The translations under genes were made by a program, and so were the position numbers. From an uncultured Campylobacter sp. (GTDB lineage Bacteria; Campylobacterota; Campylobacteria; Campylobacterales; Campylobacteraceae): a stretch of DNA of 14,647 bases. Positions 7,727-14,050 of the stretch are shown in pieces; the stretch's first letter is position 1, and each line of letters starts with the position of its first letter. The notes beneath the pieces are model-generated. The model made no database searches. It saw only the letters and a program-made list of their open reading frames with translations, and had not been told where the DNA came from. Location: positions 1-14,647 of the forward strand of contig CAJPSJ010000017.1 of the NCBI GenBank assembly GCA_905373295.1, in the 5' to 3' direction.

Positions 7727-7734
7727 GATAAAAT
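7727..7734 (+). promoter_or_regulatory. dnaJ promoter -10
   Basis: GATAAAAT matches the Campylobacter -10 form gnTAnaAT. It lies 31 bases before the dnaJ GTG. A possible weak -35 TTGAGT is at 7708-7713, touching the palindrome. The strong ribosome binding site AAGGAG is at 7754-7759, six bases before the start codon. Confidence 0.6.
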
Positions 7735-7765
7735 TGCCCCTTTTGTATAGTTCAAGGAGAATTTC

Positions 7766-8857
7766 GTGCAAGAAGATTATTATGAAATTTTAGGCGTGGC
7801 GCGCGATGCCGACGCCGAGACGATAAAAAAGGCGTTTCGAAAGCTCGCTTTGCAATTCCATCCCGACCGCAACCAGGGCGACAAAGAGTCGGAGGAGAAA
7901 TTTAAAAAGATCAACGAAGCGTATCAAATTTTAAGCGACGATCAAAAGCGCAGGATGTATGATCGCTACGGCAAAGAGGGCATCAGCGGCGCATACGGCG
8001 GCACGGGCGGCGGAGGATTTGATTTTAGCTCGATTTTCGGCGATTTTTTTGAGCAGGCATTCGGTGGAGGCGGTCGCTCACGCCCTAGCGATCCATACGG
8101 TATAGATACCGAACTGGCCGTAACGCTGGAGTTTAAAGAGGCTTTAGAGGGCGTACACAAGGAGATAAAATACAAGATCAAAAAGCCGTGCCCTACTTGC
8201 GACGCCACCGGCTCGAAGGATAAAAAGAAGCACACTTGCTCCGCTTGCGGCGGTACCGGGCGCGTCGCGGTCAGGCGCGGATATATGAGCTTCATCCAAA
8301 GCTGCTCCGAATGCGGCGGCACGGGCGAGATCGTAAAAGACAGGTGCAAGGATTGCGGCGGTAAGGGCTTTACCGAAGAGGACGTGAGCCTTAAATTTGA
8401 CATTCCCGCAGGTATCGACGACGGACAGCGCGTGCGCCTGAGCGGCAAGGGCAACGTCTCCAAAACCGGCGAGATCGGGGATCTGTACGTGATAGTGCGC
8501 GTGAAGGAGGACAGCCACTTCCTGCGCGACGGAGACGACCTGTATATCGAGGTGCCGGTATTTTTCACGCAGGCGATCTTGGGCGAGGGTATCGAGGTGC
8601 CGACGCCGCGCGGCAAGGCGGAGCTGAAGCTCAAAGTAGGCACGAAGGACAAGCAGCGCTTCACGATCTACGGCGAGGGCGCGCCGAATATCCGCACCAA
8701 GAAAAACGGTGATCTGATCGTGCAGGTAAACGTCCAGACGCCTAAAAAATTGAACGAGAAGCAAGAGGCGCTTTTGCGCGAGCTTCAAGAAAGCTTCGGC
8801 AGCAAGGGCGGAGACGACGAGGGGATACTCGATAAAATCAAGAATTTTTTCAAGTAA
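7766..8857 (+). CDS. dnaJ: Chaperone protein DnaJ (type I Hsp40)
   Basis: DnaJ delivers unfolded clients to DnaK and stimulates its ATPase. The 363-residue protein has the full type I order: J domain with HPD at 32-34, glycine/phenylalanine-rich linker (about 73-112), zinc-binding region with four cysteine repeats ([32 protein letters not shown]), then the client-binding C-terminal domains. The first cysteine repeat has alanine where CxxCxGxG expects glycine; the cysteines are intact. The start is GTG, supported by AAGGAG six bases upstream and by the conserved DYYEILGV directly after it. It stands apart from dnaK/grpE and is divergent from racR, the arrangement known in C. jejuni. Expression is probably set by the shared divergent promoter region. 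Confidence 0.96.
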   Translation: MQEDYYEILGVARDADAETIKKAFRKLALQFHPDRNQGDKESEEKFKKINEAYQILSDDQKRRMYDRYGKEGISGAYGGTGGGGFDFSSIFGDFFEQAFGGGGRSRPSDPYGIDTELAVTLEFKEALEGVHKEIKYKIKKPCPTCDATGSKDKKKHTCSACGGTGRVAVRRGYMSFIQSCSECGGTGEIVKDRCKDCGGKGFTEEDVSLKFDIPAGIDDGQRVRLSGKGNVSKTGEIGDLYVIVRVKEDSHFLRDGDDLYIEVPVFFTQAILGEGIEVPTPRGKAELKLKVGTKDKQRFTIYGEGAPNIRTKKNGDLIVQVNVQTPKKLNEKQEALLRELQESFGSKGGDDEGILDKIKNFFK

Positions 8858-8886
8858 ACTGTCTTGATTTGTCTTGATTTGTCTTG
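8835..8886 (+). repeat. 10-base tandem repeat and alternative hairpin at dnaJ end
   Basis: GTCTTGATTT is repeated exactly at 8861-8870 and 8871-8880, with a third partial copy GTCTTG at 8881-8886. AAATCAAGA (8835-8843), inside the last dnaJ codons, is the exact reverse complement of TCTTGATTT in both copies (8862-8870 and 8872-8880). The transcript could therefore form either of two 9-base-pair stems. It may serve as a weak terminator or 3' end structure, but there is no clear T run after it. Confidence 0.55.
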
Positions 8887-9229
8887 CGCGGCGATTATTT
8901 AAGCTCTAGCTTAGCAGGCTGCGGAATTTTAAATTTAGCCGCTACCTGTTTGGCTCTCCCCACTGCTTGTTTGTTTGCTCGCTAGCCGTAGTTCATTTGA
9001 TCGTAGCTTGCTTGATCTTCGCCCGCTGCTTTATGTGATTAGCGACTATCGTTTAGCCGCCGTTTGCTAAGCGCTCTCTGTTTGATCACGGCAAACACTG
9101 CGCGGGATAATGCTTGCGAGTAGAATTTTATCCGCGTCTGCGACGGTCTTTGAATGCTACTGCAGCGTTAAACGACGGCTCGGAGCGGTTCGCGCACCGC
9201 AAGCGACTACAAATTTAAAAAGGACGAAA
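8858..9229. other. Gene-poor stretch after dnaJ
   Basis: Apart from the tandem repeat at its left end, I find no gene, tRNA or clear regulatory site here. The middle (about 8950-9090) is rich in short TTTG/GCTTG words, and its base composition looks like decayed or unconstrained DNA. An in-frame ATG at 9110 would extend the next gene leftward by 40 codons, but the extra residues look non-coding. GATAAT at 9106-9111 could be a -10 box, with a long leader; this is weak. Confidence 0.4.
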
Positions 9230-9670
9230 ATGGATCGCAAAAACGGATCTGCGAATTTCAGATCCGCGGACGATGAGATGTTTGCGTTTTTATCGAGCTT
9301 GGGCGATCGCTGGCAAGTAAGCGAGGGCGGAACGCGCTTTATAGAGGAAAATTTCGCCTTCGTCGGCTCCAAGCCCGTCTTGCGGGGTTTGAAAGATTAT
9401 GCGACCGCGGACTGCCTGAGCTTTGCTGGTGCCAGAAGCTTCATAGGCGCAAATCTCGCGGTAAAAGCGAGGATTTTGAGCGGCGAAATCTGCTATCTGG
9501 GCGATAGTCTAACGAGCGCCGAGGTTAAATTTGCGCCCGAGTACTTTCACGATTTTTTAAAATTTATAATGGAGCAGGCCCCAGAACACCACTATTTTTT
9601 CAGTCCTACCGCGCGCTGGCTTCTGCTGGTTGCGATAGAGAAATACGTGGAATTTGCGGCTTTAGATTAG
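9230..9670 (+). CDS. Hypothetical protein, 146 residues
   Basis: I do not recognise this protein. It appears soluble: no signal peptide, no membrane helix, acidic and aromatic-rich, with alternating charged and hydrophobic stretches typical of a folded alpha/beta domain. Features: DDEMFAFLSSLGDRWQV near the N-terminus, KPVLRGLKDYATADCLSFAGARSF in the middle, and a C-terminus HHYFFSPTARWLLLVAIEKYVEF that could form an amphipathic helix. I chose ATG at 9230 because AGGA lies just before it at 9221-9224. A start at 9110 would add an N-terminus rich in Arg/Ala/Thr that looks like translated spacer. It stands alone, convergent with the peptidase gene on the other strand, so the neighbours do not suggest a role. 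Confidence 0.7.
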   Translation: MDRKNGSANFRSADDEMFAFLSSLGDRWQVSEGGTRFIEENFAFVGSKPVLRGLKDYATADCLSFAGARSFIGANLAVKARILSGEICYLGDSLTSAEVKFAPEYFHDFLKFIMEQAPEHHYFFSPTARWLLLVAIEKYVEFAALD

Positions 9671-9804
9671 CGTTTGGATCCGCGAAAATTTGCGAAATTC
9701 TCCGCCTATGCCGCGCAAGATCGGGCAGGATGCTACGGCGTGGGGCGAAAGAGTAGTGAAAGATCGGTTGAAATTACGACCGTAAAGATCGTGCCGCAGC
9801 GGCG

Positions 9805-9828
9805 TGAAATTTAAACGGGCGCTCCGTT
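9805..9828 (-). terminator. Possible terminator after the YgjP-like gene
   Basis: On the minus strand a small hairpin, AACGG (9828-9824) with CCGTT (9818-9814) around a five-base loop, begins seven bases after the peptidase stop codon and is followed by TAAATTTC. The placement is right for a terminator. The stem of five pairs is short and the tail mixed, so support is modest. A second inverted repeat, GCCGC/GCGGC at 9793-9803, sits next to it. Confidence 0.3.
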
Positions 9829-9834
9829 CGCGAA

Positions 9835-11208
9835 CTAGCCCTTGCCTAGCTTGATACGTGCCCTAAAATCGGGCATGATCTGCGCGATGAGCGCGTAAAA
9901 ATCCGCTCCGTGGTTTGCATGGATGAGGTGCGCGAGCTCGTGCAGCACGACGTATTCGACGAAGCGCGGATCCCGCTCTATCAGGCTTAGCGAGAAGTTG
10001 AGATAGCCCTTTGCGTGGTTGCAGCTGCCCCAGCGCGTCTGCATTTTGCGCACCCGCACCCGCGCGATCTTGCGGCCTATCCGCGGGGAAAATTTCGCGA
10101 TATAGCGCAGATAAAGCTCAAGCGCAAAAGCCTTTTTAAACGTCGCAAACTCGTCCTCGCTCTCGCAAAAGATCGCGCCTTCCGATACGAAAATTTTATC
10201 TTTAAATTTAGAGCTTTGGATAAAATTTTTGATCGTAAAATCGGGCTCGTCGCACTCCGCCGCTTGCGCGCTTTGTGCTACATTTTGCGGCACGTTTTCG
10301 CTCGCGGCTTTTGAAATTTCTTCGCCCACGACCGAAATTCCTTCGCCCACGACAGAGCTAAAATTTAAAATTTCTCCGCTTGCAAAGGGTTTAAAATTTG
10401 AAATTCCCTCACCCGCGATAGGTTTAAATTTTAAAATTCCGTCCCTTGCGGCGGGGTTAAATTTTAAAATTTCGTCGCTTGAGGCGGAGTTAAATTTACC
10501 CGCATCGCTACTTTGTGAAACGCACCCGCCCGAGTGAAATTTTAAATTTTCACCGCAGGATTGCTCGAAAACATTTTGCGCCGCCGTATTTATAAACCCG
10601 CCGCTTTGTGGCACTTCTCTCTGTTGCGCTAGCCCTTGTATCGCATCGCCGTGCAGGTAAAATTTCAAATCCTCGCCCGCCGCGCCATTTTGCGAGGTGT
10701 GCCCGCCTGAGTGAAATTTTAAAATTTCACTTGCCGTGCCGCCCCCCGCACCGTAATTCATGCCGCCCGTGCCGTTATTTGCGCTGCCGCTCACATCGCC
10801 GCCCGCACCGCTTTGTAAATGAGCCGAATTTACGCTGCCCGCGTCACTATTCGCATCGCCATTCGCCCAGTTCACGCAGCCTTGCGTGCCGCCATTGTCT
10901 AAATTTTTATTCGCGCCGCAGTTTGCGCCGAGCTCAGCCTCGCGGCTAAATTTCAGCTTGTAAATTTTGCCTAAAATTCTAACCTGATCGCTCGCTAGTA
11001 GCTTACTTTGCAGCCGCTCTAGCGTTTGGCGGATCCAGCTTTCGTGCTTTAGGATGAAATTTTCTGCCTGCGCCGCGGTGTAGGAGCGCGGCACGCTCAC
11101 GCTGATCTCGCAGTCCTTGTTAATGCGGATGCGCGCGTATTTCATCCGCTTAAAACGCAGACTGATCGGCAGATCTAGCAAATTTAGACTAACTTTTTGC
11201 TCTGCCAT
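9835..11208 (-). CDS. YgjP/DUF45-type zinc metallopeptidase with insert
   Basis: Likely zinc-dependent peptidase of the YgjP (DUF45, SprT-like) family; no substrate is established that I can name. The C-terminal active site is VVLHELAHLIHANHGADFY: ligands H423, H427 and probably H433, catalytic E424. The family motif MQTRWGSCNHAKGYLNFSLSLI precedes it. The N-terminal part (about 8-90) also fits the family. Usual length is about 220-240 residues; this one is 457. A Gly/Asn/Ser-rich low-complexity insert at about 92-325 splits the N-terminal beta region from KDKIFVSEGAIFCESEDEF, and includes an 11-residue tandem repeat. The frame stays open through the insert, so the gene is probably translated. 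The ATG lies inside the end of the MATE gene (25-base overlap), suggesting coupling; no strong separate ribosome binding site is visible. Confidence 0.88.
   Translation of the reverse strand: MAEQKVSLNLLDLPISLRFKRMKYARIRINKDCEISVSVPRSYTAAQAENFILKHESWIRQTLERLQSKLLASDQVRILGKIYKLKFSREAELGANCGANKNLDNGGTQGCVNWANGDANSDAGSVNSAHLQSGAGGDVSGSANNGTGGMNYGAGGGTASEILKFHSGGHTSQNGAAGEDLKFYLHGDAIQGLAQQREVPQSGGFINTAAQNVFEQSCGENLKFHSGGCVSQSSDAGKFNSASSDEILKFNPAARDGILKFKPIAGEGISNFKPFASGEILNFSSVVGEGISVVGEEISKAASENVPQNVAQSAQAAECDEPDFTIKNFIQSSKFKDKIFVSEGAIFCESEDEFATFKKAFALELYLRYIAKFSPRIGRKIARVRVRKMQTRWGSCNHAKGYLNFSLSLIERDPRFVEYVVLHELAHLIHANHGADFYALIAQIMPDFRARIKLGKG
10321..10473 (-). repeat. 33-base / 11-residue tandem repeat in peptidase gene
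   Basis: Residues 246-296 consist of 11-residue units: EILKFNPAARD, GILKFKPIAGE, GISNFKPFASG, EILNFSSVVGE, then a partial GISVVGE. Each full 33-base unit carries an AT palindrome of the AAATTTTAAAATT type, so RAATTY hexamers recur in every unit. A second, dispersed repeat flanks it: LKFHSGG at 163-169 and 222-228, each from GTGAAATTTTAAATTTT-like DNA. The units have diverged, so the array is not recent. Confidence 0.85.
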
Positions 11209-12506
11209 TTTTTACTTATCCATCGCGCCGTATTCGCGCTGCCGCGCAGCCACTCGTCGCAGAAAAACCCAATCCAAACACCCAAAATTCCATACCCCAG
11301 ATGGATGCCCAAAAGCCAGCCCACGGGGATCGAGACGCCCCACATAAAGATCACGCCCATCGCAAAGGGAAACCTCGCGTCGCCGCTTGCGCGCAGGGCG
11401 TTTACAAACACGATATTAAGCGTCCGTCCGAACTCAAGCCCCAGCGTTAGGTAAAAAAGCGGCCGCATGACCTGCTTGTGCGCCTCGCTGAGGCTCAGTA
11501 GCTCCATGATCTGCTCGCGCGCTAAAAAGACGATCGCGACGAAAAGCGCCGTCGCCCCGAGCCCGAAGCGCAGTGCGGTAAATGTGTGTCGGTACGCCTC
11601 CTGCGGCTTGGCGGCGCCTACGAGGCGGCCTACGATCACTTCGTTTGCCATGCTGATCGCGCTTCCGCCGAAGAAGATGAATGATGAAATTTGAAAATAG
11701 ATCGTCTGCACGGTAAGGCTCGCCTCGCCCATGCTCGCGACGAAGGCGAATGCGACGAGATACTGCACGATCCACAGCATGTTTTCGCCGGCGCTCGGAA
11801 GCCCTACGGATAGAATTTTGCGCAGCGTGGCGAGCTTGATCTTTAAAAACATCGTGAGGTAAAATTTTATCTTTAGCACCTTCGTGATGATGAGGAAGAA
11901 TAAAAATACGCCGATCATGCGCCCCGCGATCGTGCTCACGCCGATGCCCTCAAGCCCGTAGTACGGCAGTCCGAACGGCCTAAAGAGCACGACGTAGTTG
12001 CTCGCGAGAGTTACTAGATTCATCACCACGGAGACTGCGATGATGAAATTTGCGTATCCGTAAACGCGCACGATAGCGCTAAGCACGATCGCGACGGCGT
12101 CTATCGCAAAGACGATGCTGATGACCTTAAGATAGATCGCGCTTTCGCTCAAAAGCTCGGCGGGCACCTGCAGCGCGCGGAGTAAAAACGGTGCGCAGCT
12201 AAAGACGAAAACGCCGCTGCAAAGCCCCACGAGCGCGTTAAATGCGATGCTCGTGTGGATCGCGCGCATCGCTAGGACTTTGTTTTTCGCCCCGAGCGCC
12301 TGCGCTACGAGTACCGAGCAGCCCACGGCTAGAAAGCCGAAAACGGTGATGAAGAGTAAAAATATCTCGTTGCCCGCCCCCAGCGCGCCTACCAGAGAGA
12401 CGTCCACGCGTGAGATCATGTAGGTGTTGATAAACGTGGTCACTAGGCGCAAAAACATATCGACGTAGATTGCGAGCGAGAGCCTTAGTAGCGAGATTTC
12501 TTTCAT
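11184..12506 (-). CDS. MATE family efflux transporter
   Basis: Inner-membrane exporter of the multidrug and toxic compound extrusion family, using a sodium or proton gradient to expel drugs or metabolites. The 440-residue length and about twelve hydrophobic helices in two similar halves fit the family. The N-terminus (RLSLAIYVDMFLRLVTTFINTYMISRVDVSLVGALGAGNEI) and the motif GCSVLVAQALGAKN are typical of the first MatE repeat; GRLVGAAKPQEAYRH marks the second. I cannot assign a substrate. ATG at 12506 follows AAAGG at normal spacing, with a -10 box at 12536-12529. The peptidase gene starts inside its last codons; whether the two products cooperate is unknown. Confidence 0.9.
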   Translation of the reverse strand: MKEISLLRLSLAIYVDMFLRLVTTFINTYMISRVDVSLVGALGAGNEIFLLFITVFGFLAVGCSVLVAQALGAKNKVLAMRAIHTSIAFNALVGLCSGVFVFSCAPFLLRALQVPAELLSESAIYLKVISIVFAIDAVAIVLSAIVRVYGYANFIIAVSVVMNLVTLASNYVVLFRPFGLPYYGLEGIGVSTIAGRMIGVFLFFLIITKVLKIKFYLTMFLKIKLATLRKILSVGLPSAGENMLWIVQYLVAFAFVASMGEASLTVQTIYFQISSFIFFGGSAISMANEVIVGRLVGAAKPQEAYRHTFTALRFGLGATALFVAIVFLAREQIMELLSLSEAHKQVMRPLFYLTLGLEFGRTLNIVFVNALRASGDARFPFAMGVIFMWGVSIPVGWLLGIHLGYGILGVWIGFFCDEWLRGSANTARWISKKWQSKKLV

Positions 12507-12528
12507 ATTTTGCCTTTATTTGGGGGAA

Positions 12529-12536
12529 ATTGTAGC
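12529..12536 (-). promoter_or_regulatory. MATE gene promoter -10
   Basis: The minus strand reads GCTACAAT here, an exact match to gnTAnaAT, 22 bases before the MATE ATG. It would give a leader of roughly 15 bases holding the AAAGG ribosome binding site. It should drive the MATE-peptidase pair. Confidence 0.55.
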
Positions 12537-12587
12537 CGAAAATTCTTTTAGGTTTGCTTTTGTGCAGGGGGCGAGCGGAGTTGTTTT

Positions 12588-12605
12588 GTATGCCGCGCGG
12601 CATGC
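12588..12605. repeat. GC-rich palindrome upstream of MATE promoter
   Basis: ATGCCGCGCGGCAT (12590-12603) is a perfect 14-base palindrome. It extends to 18 bases if one G-T pair is allowed (12588-12605). It lies about 55 bases upstream of the MATE -10. No T run follows on either strand, so it is not a typical terminator; an operator for the exporter gene is the alternative. Confidence 0.5.
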
Positions 12606-12759
12606 GTAGAATTTAAATTTACGGCGCCCGGCGCGAATATGCGGTGATTTAGCGCGGACGAGCGGTTGATTTCTTTGGCGCTGCGATGGCTACGAATGGG
12701 TGGTTTTGATAAACGGAGCGCGGAATTTTAAACGCAGATGTTTTTAAACGGGCGTCAAG

Positions 12760-13041
12760 CTATCTCACTAGATTTTGCTTAAATATCGCTAGGATAACGA
12801 TCGTATCGTTAGGTTCGTCCATTAGATACGGGATTACGAAACCCTTGAATATGAAATCTCTAATTTTATTATCGTCAAAGCTTTTTGATCTACGAAATTT
12901 ATACGGCATAAAGCCAAGCTCGCCTGCTCGCGCAAAAAGCTCGTTTTTAAAATTTTCCGCCGCATCCTCTGAGTGCTCTGCGATAAATTCTACTATCTTG
13001 CTAAGCTGCACAAGAAATCTTTTAGATTGGATTATTTTCAA
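12760..13041 (-). CDS. RelE/ParE-family toxin
   Basis: Predicted toxin of a type II pair. The 93-residue length and pattern fit the RelE/ParE superfamily: N-terminal strand MKIIQSKRF, two helices (about 9-41), then the conserved block RRSKSFDDNKIRDFIFKGFVIPY (50-72) and a C-terminal strand TIVILAIFKQN. Whether it cuts mRNA like RelE or poisons gyrase like ParE cannot be told from sequence. The start is TTG, five bases after the antitoxin stop; the family N-terminus begins exactly there, and AAGGG at the antitoxin end may serve as ribosome binding site. The region is visibly more AT-rich than the flanking MATE and GNAT genes, which fits acquired DNA. No terminator is evident after it. Confidence 0.87.
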   Translation of the reverse strand: MKIIQSKRFLVQLSKIVEFIAEHSEDAAENFKNELFARAGELGFMPYKFRRSKSFDDNKIRDFIFKGFVIPYLMDEPNDTIVILAIFKQNLVR

Positions 13042-13046
13042 TTTTT

Positions 13047-13289
13047 CTAGCCCTTGCCTAGCTCCTCGAAGCCGCTTAGATCGCCGTTTGCGTATGATTT
13101 TAAATCTGCATCCATTCCGCTTTTTATCTCGTCGTAACTTTCGCTGGATTTAAACTCCGATAGAATCGTTTCTAAGCTTTTCTCGCTGCTTAGAGTGATC
13201 TGTGCGGAGGGATCAATTTTTAAAAAAAGCTTCTTAAAAGTTTCGAGAGTATCGCGATCGACGCCGCTTTGGATCTGCATAGTGATCAT
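13047..13289 (-). CDS. Antitoxin of the RelE/ParE-type pair
   Basis: 80-residue acidic protein directly upstream of the toxin, the usual order. No named antitoxin family is obvious to me. The N-terminus MITMQIQSGVDRDTLETFKKLF could hold a short strand and helix for DNA binding. The C-terminal half SSESYDEIKSGMDADLKSYANGDLSGFEELGKG looks like a flexible toxin-binding tail. The first ATG (13289) is chosen because AAGGAG lies six bases before it; M4 is a second possibility. Transcription should start from the extended -10 at 13320-13312. Antitoxins of this kind normally repress their own promoter, with or without the toxin. Confidence 0.83.
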   Translation of the reverse strand: MITMQIQSGVDRDTLETFKKLFLKIDPSAQITLSSEKSLETILSEFKSSESYDEIKSGMDADLKSYANGDLSGFEELGKG

Positions 13290-13311
13290 TTTGGCTCCTT
13301 AAATTTTAGCG

Positions 13312-13320
13312 ATTATAGCA
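13312..13320 (-). promoter_or_regulatory. Toxin-antitoxin promoter, extended -10
   Basis: The minus strand reads TGCTATAAT, a perfect extended -10 (TGnTATAAT), 23 bases before the antitoxin ATG. Just upstream, AGCTCATAGCT (about 13319-13330) contains two AGCT words and could be part of an autoregulatory operator. The -10 is strong; the operator is a guess. Confidence 0.65.
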
Positions 13321-13391
13321 GCTCATAGCTAAATTTAAAATTCCAACCGTTTTAGAGCCAAAGCTCGATAAAATTTTAAAATTTATGCCCG

Positions 13392-13832
13392 CTAGATCGA
13401 ATTTCGCTTCCTCATATGAACCGTGAAGTGCTCCGACGCGTCCTTAAAGCCGCACTTTTGCAGGAATTCTCCGGCGCCCTCAGCCTTGTGCAGAGGGGTC
13501 ACGACAAAGGTGGTGGTGTGCGCAAAGCGCTTATTAAAGGCATTTACGAGCGCGGTGCCGATACCGCGCCTTTGATAATCCTTATGAACTATCACGCAGT
13601 AAAGATAGCTTGTAGCGAAGTTGTCGCGGTCGCAAAACGCCTCCAGCACCCCCACGGTCTTGCCTTGCGTTTTGGCAATCGCCACGTAATCATAGGTGCG
13701 CCACACCCTGTATGTCTCGTGCGGCGGAACGGAGGCTGCGTTTTGCTCCGTATCCCAGCCGATCGAGACCATTATCTCATCCATATCGCTAGGCTTAAAA
13801 TCGGCGGAATTTTCTAAAATTTCAAACTCCAT
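13392..13832 (-). CDS. GNAT family N-acetyltransferase
   Basis: Predicted acetyl-CoA-dependent acetyltransferase of 146 residues, substrate unknown. The acetyl-CoA motif is VIVHKDYQRRGIGTALV (80-96), with QRRGIG as the QxxGxG pyrophosphate loop. The preceding strand (VGVLEAFCDRDNFATSYLYC) and the C-terminal FLQKCGFKD, common in GNAT proteins, support this. The N-terminus PSDMDEIMVSIGWD resembles GNATs whose first helix binds a small substrate. ATG at 13832 has AAGGAG five bases upstream and a -10 at 13876-13869. It lies 102 bases upstream of the toxin-antitoxin pair in the same direction. The pair has its own promoter, so I see it as an independent gene; a three-gene acetyltransferase toxin system is unlikely because the toxin is RelE/ParE-like. 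Confidence 0.88.
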   Translation of the reverse strand: MEFEILENSADFKPSDMDEIMVSIGWDTEQNAASVPPHETYRVWRTYDYVAIAKTQGKTVGVLEAFCDRDNFATSYLYCVIVHKDYQRRGIGTALVNAFNKRFAHTTTFVVTPLHKAEGAGEFLQKCGFKDASEHFTVHMRKRNSI

Positions 13833-13868
13833 CTTCGCTCCTTAATTGAAATAACTTTTCAAATCGTA

Positions 13869-13876
13869 AGTATATC
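13869..13876 (-). promoter_or_regulatory. GNAT gene promoter -10
   Basis: The minus strand reads GATATACT, close to gnTAnaAT, 36 bases before the GNAT ATG. It is the best -10 candidate in the divergent spacer 13833-14050, which otherwise holds several AAATTT words. Confidence 0.45.
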
Positions 13877-14014
13877 GCCGTAGCTTTAAAACGGCATTAA
13901 ATATCATTTAACGGCTCTTTCGGCGAGGTCTAAATTTTAAAATTTAAAGGCGAGGCGGGGCGCTGTGCGTAAATTTAAACTCGAATTTAAAATTCTAACC
14001 ATTTACCGCAATTT

Positions 14015-14022
14015 GATATAAA
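14015..14022 (+). promoter_or_regulatory. Amidohydrolase promoter -10
   Basis: GATATAAA is one base away from gnTATAAT and lies 28 bases before the ATG at 14051. AAGGAT at about 14040 supplies the ribosome binding site. The match is fair, not perfect. Confidence 0.4.
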
Positions 14023-14050
14023 CTCGGCAAAATTTTCCCAAGGATCCCCG

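Noticed and set aside
8144..8788. Long minus-strand open frames inside dnaJ
   Set aside because: Shadows of dnaJ: no family motifs, no start signals, and the sense strand is an unmistakable DnaJ.
9110..9229. 40-residue N-terminal extension of the hypothetical protein
   Set aside because: The extra residues look like translated spacer, and the ATG at 9230 has a proper AGGA upstream.
10229..10537. Plus-strand 102-codon open frame with neat LKFxIxxxxxG repeats
   Set aside because: It is antisense to the peptidase insert. Its repeats arise because the AAATTTTAAAATT words are palindromic, so both strands encode similar repeats. It has no convincing ribosome binding site and no independent support.
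10207..10934. The repeated AT words as a CRISPR array
   Set aside because: Units are 33 bases, diverged, in frame within a gene, and have no unique spacers between identical repeats; no cas genes are present.
13047..13832. GNAT plus antitoxin as an acetyltransferase-type toxin module
   Set aside because: The GNAT gene lies 102 bases upstream with its own promoter. The antitoxin is followed at five bases by a RelE/ParE-like toxin, and acetyltransferase toxins usually follow a ribbon-helix-helix antitoxin.
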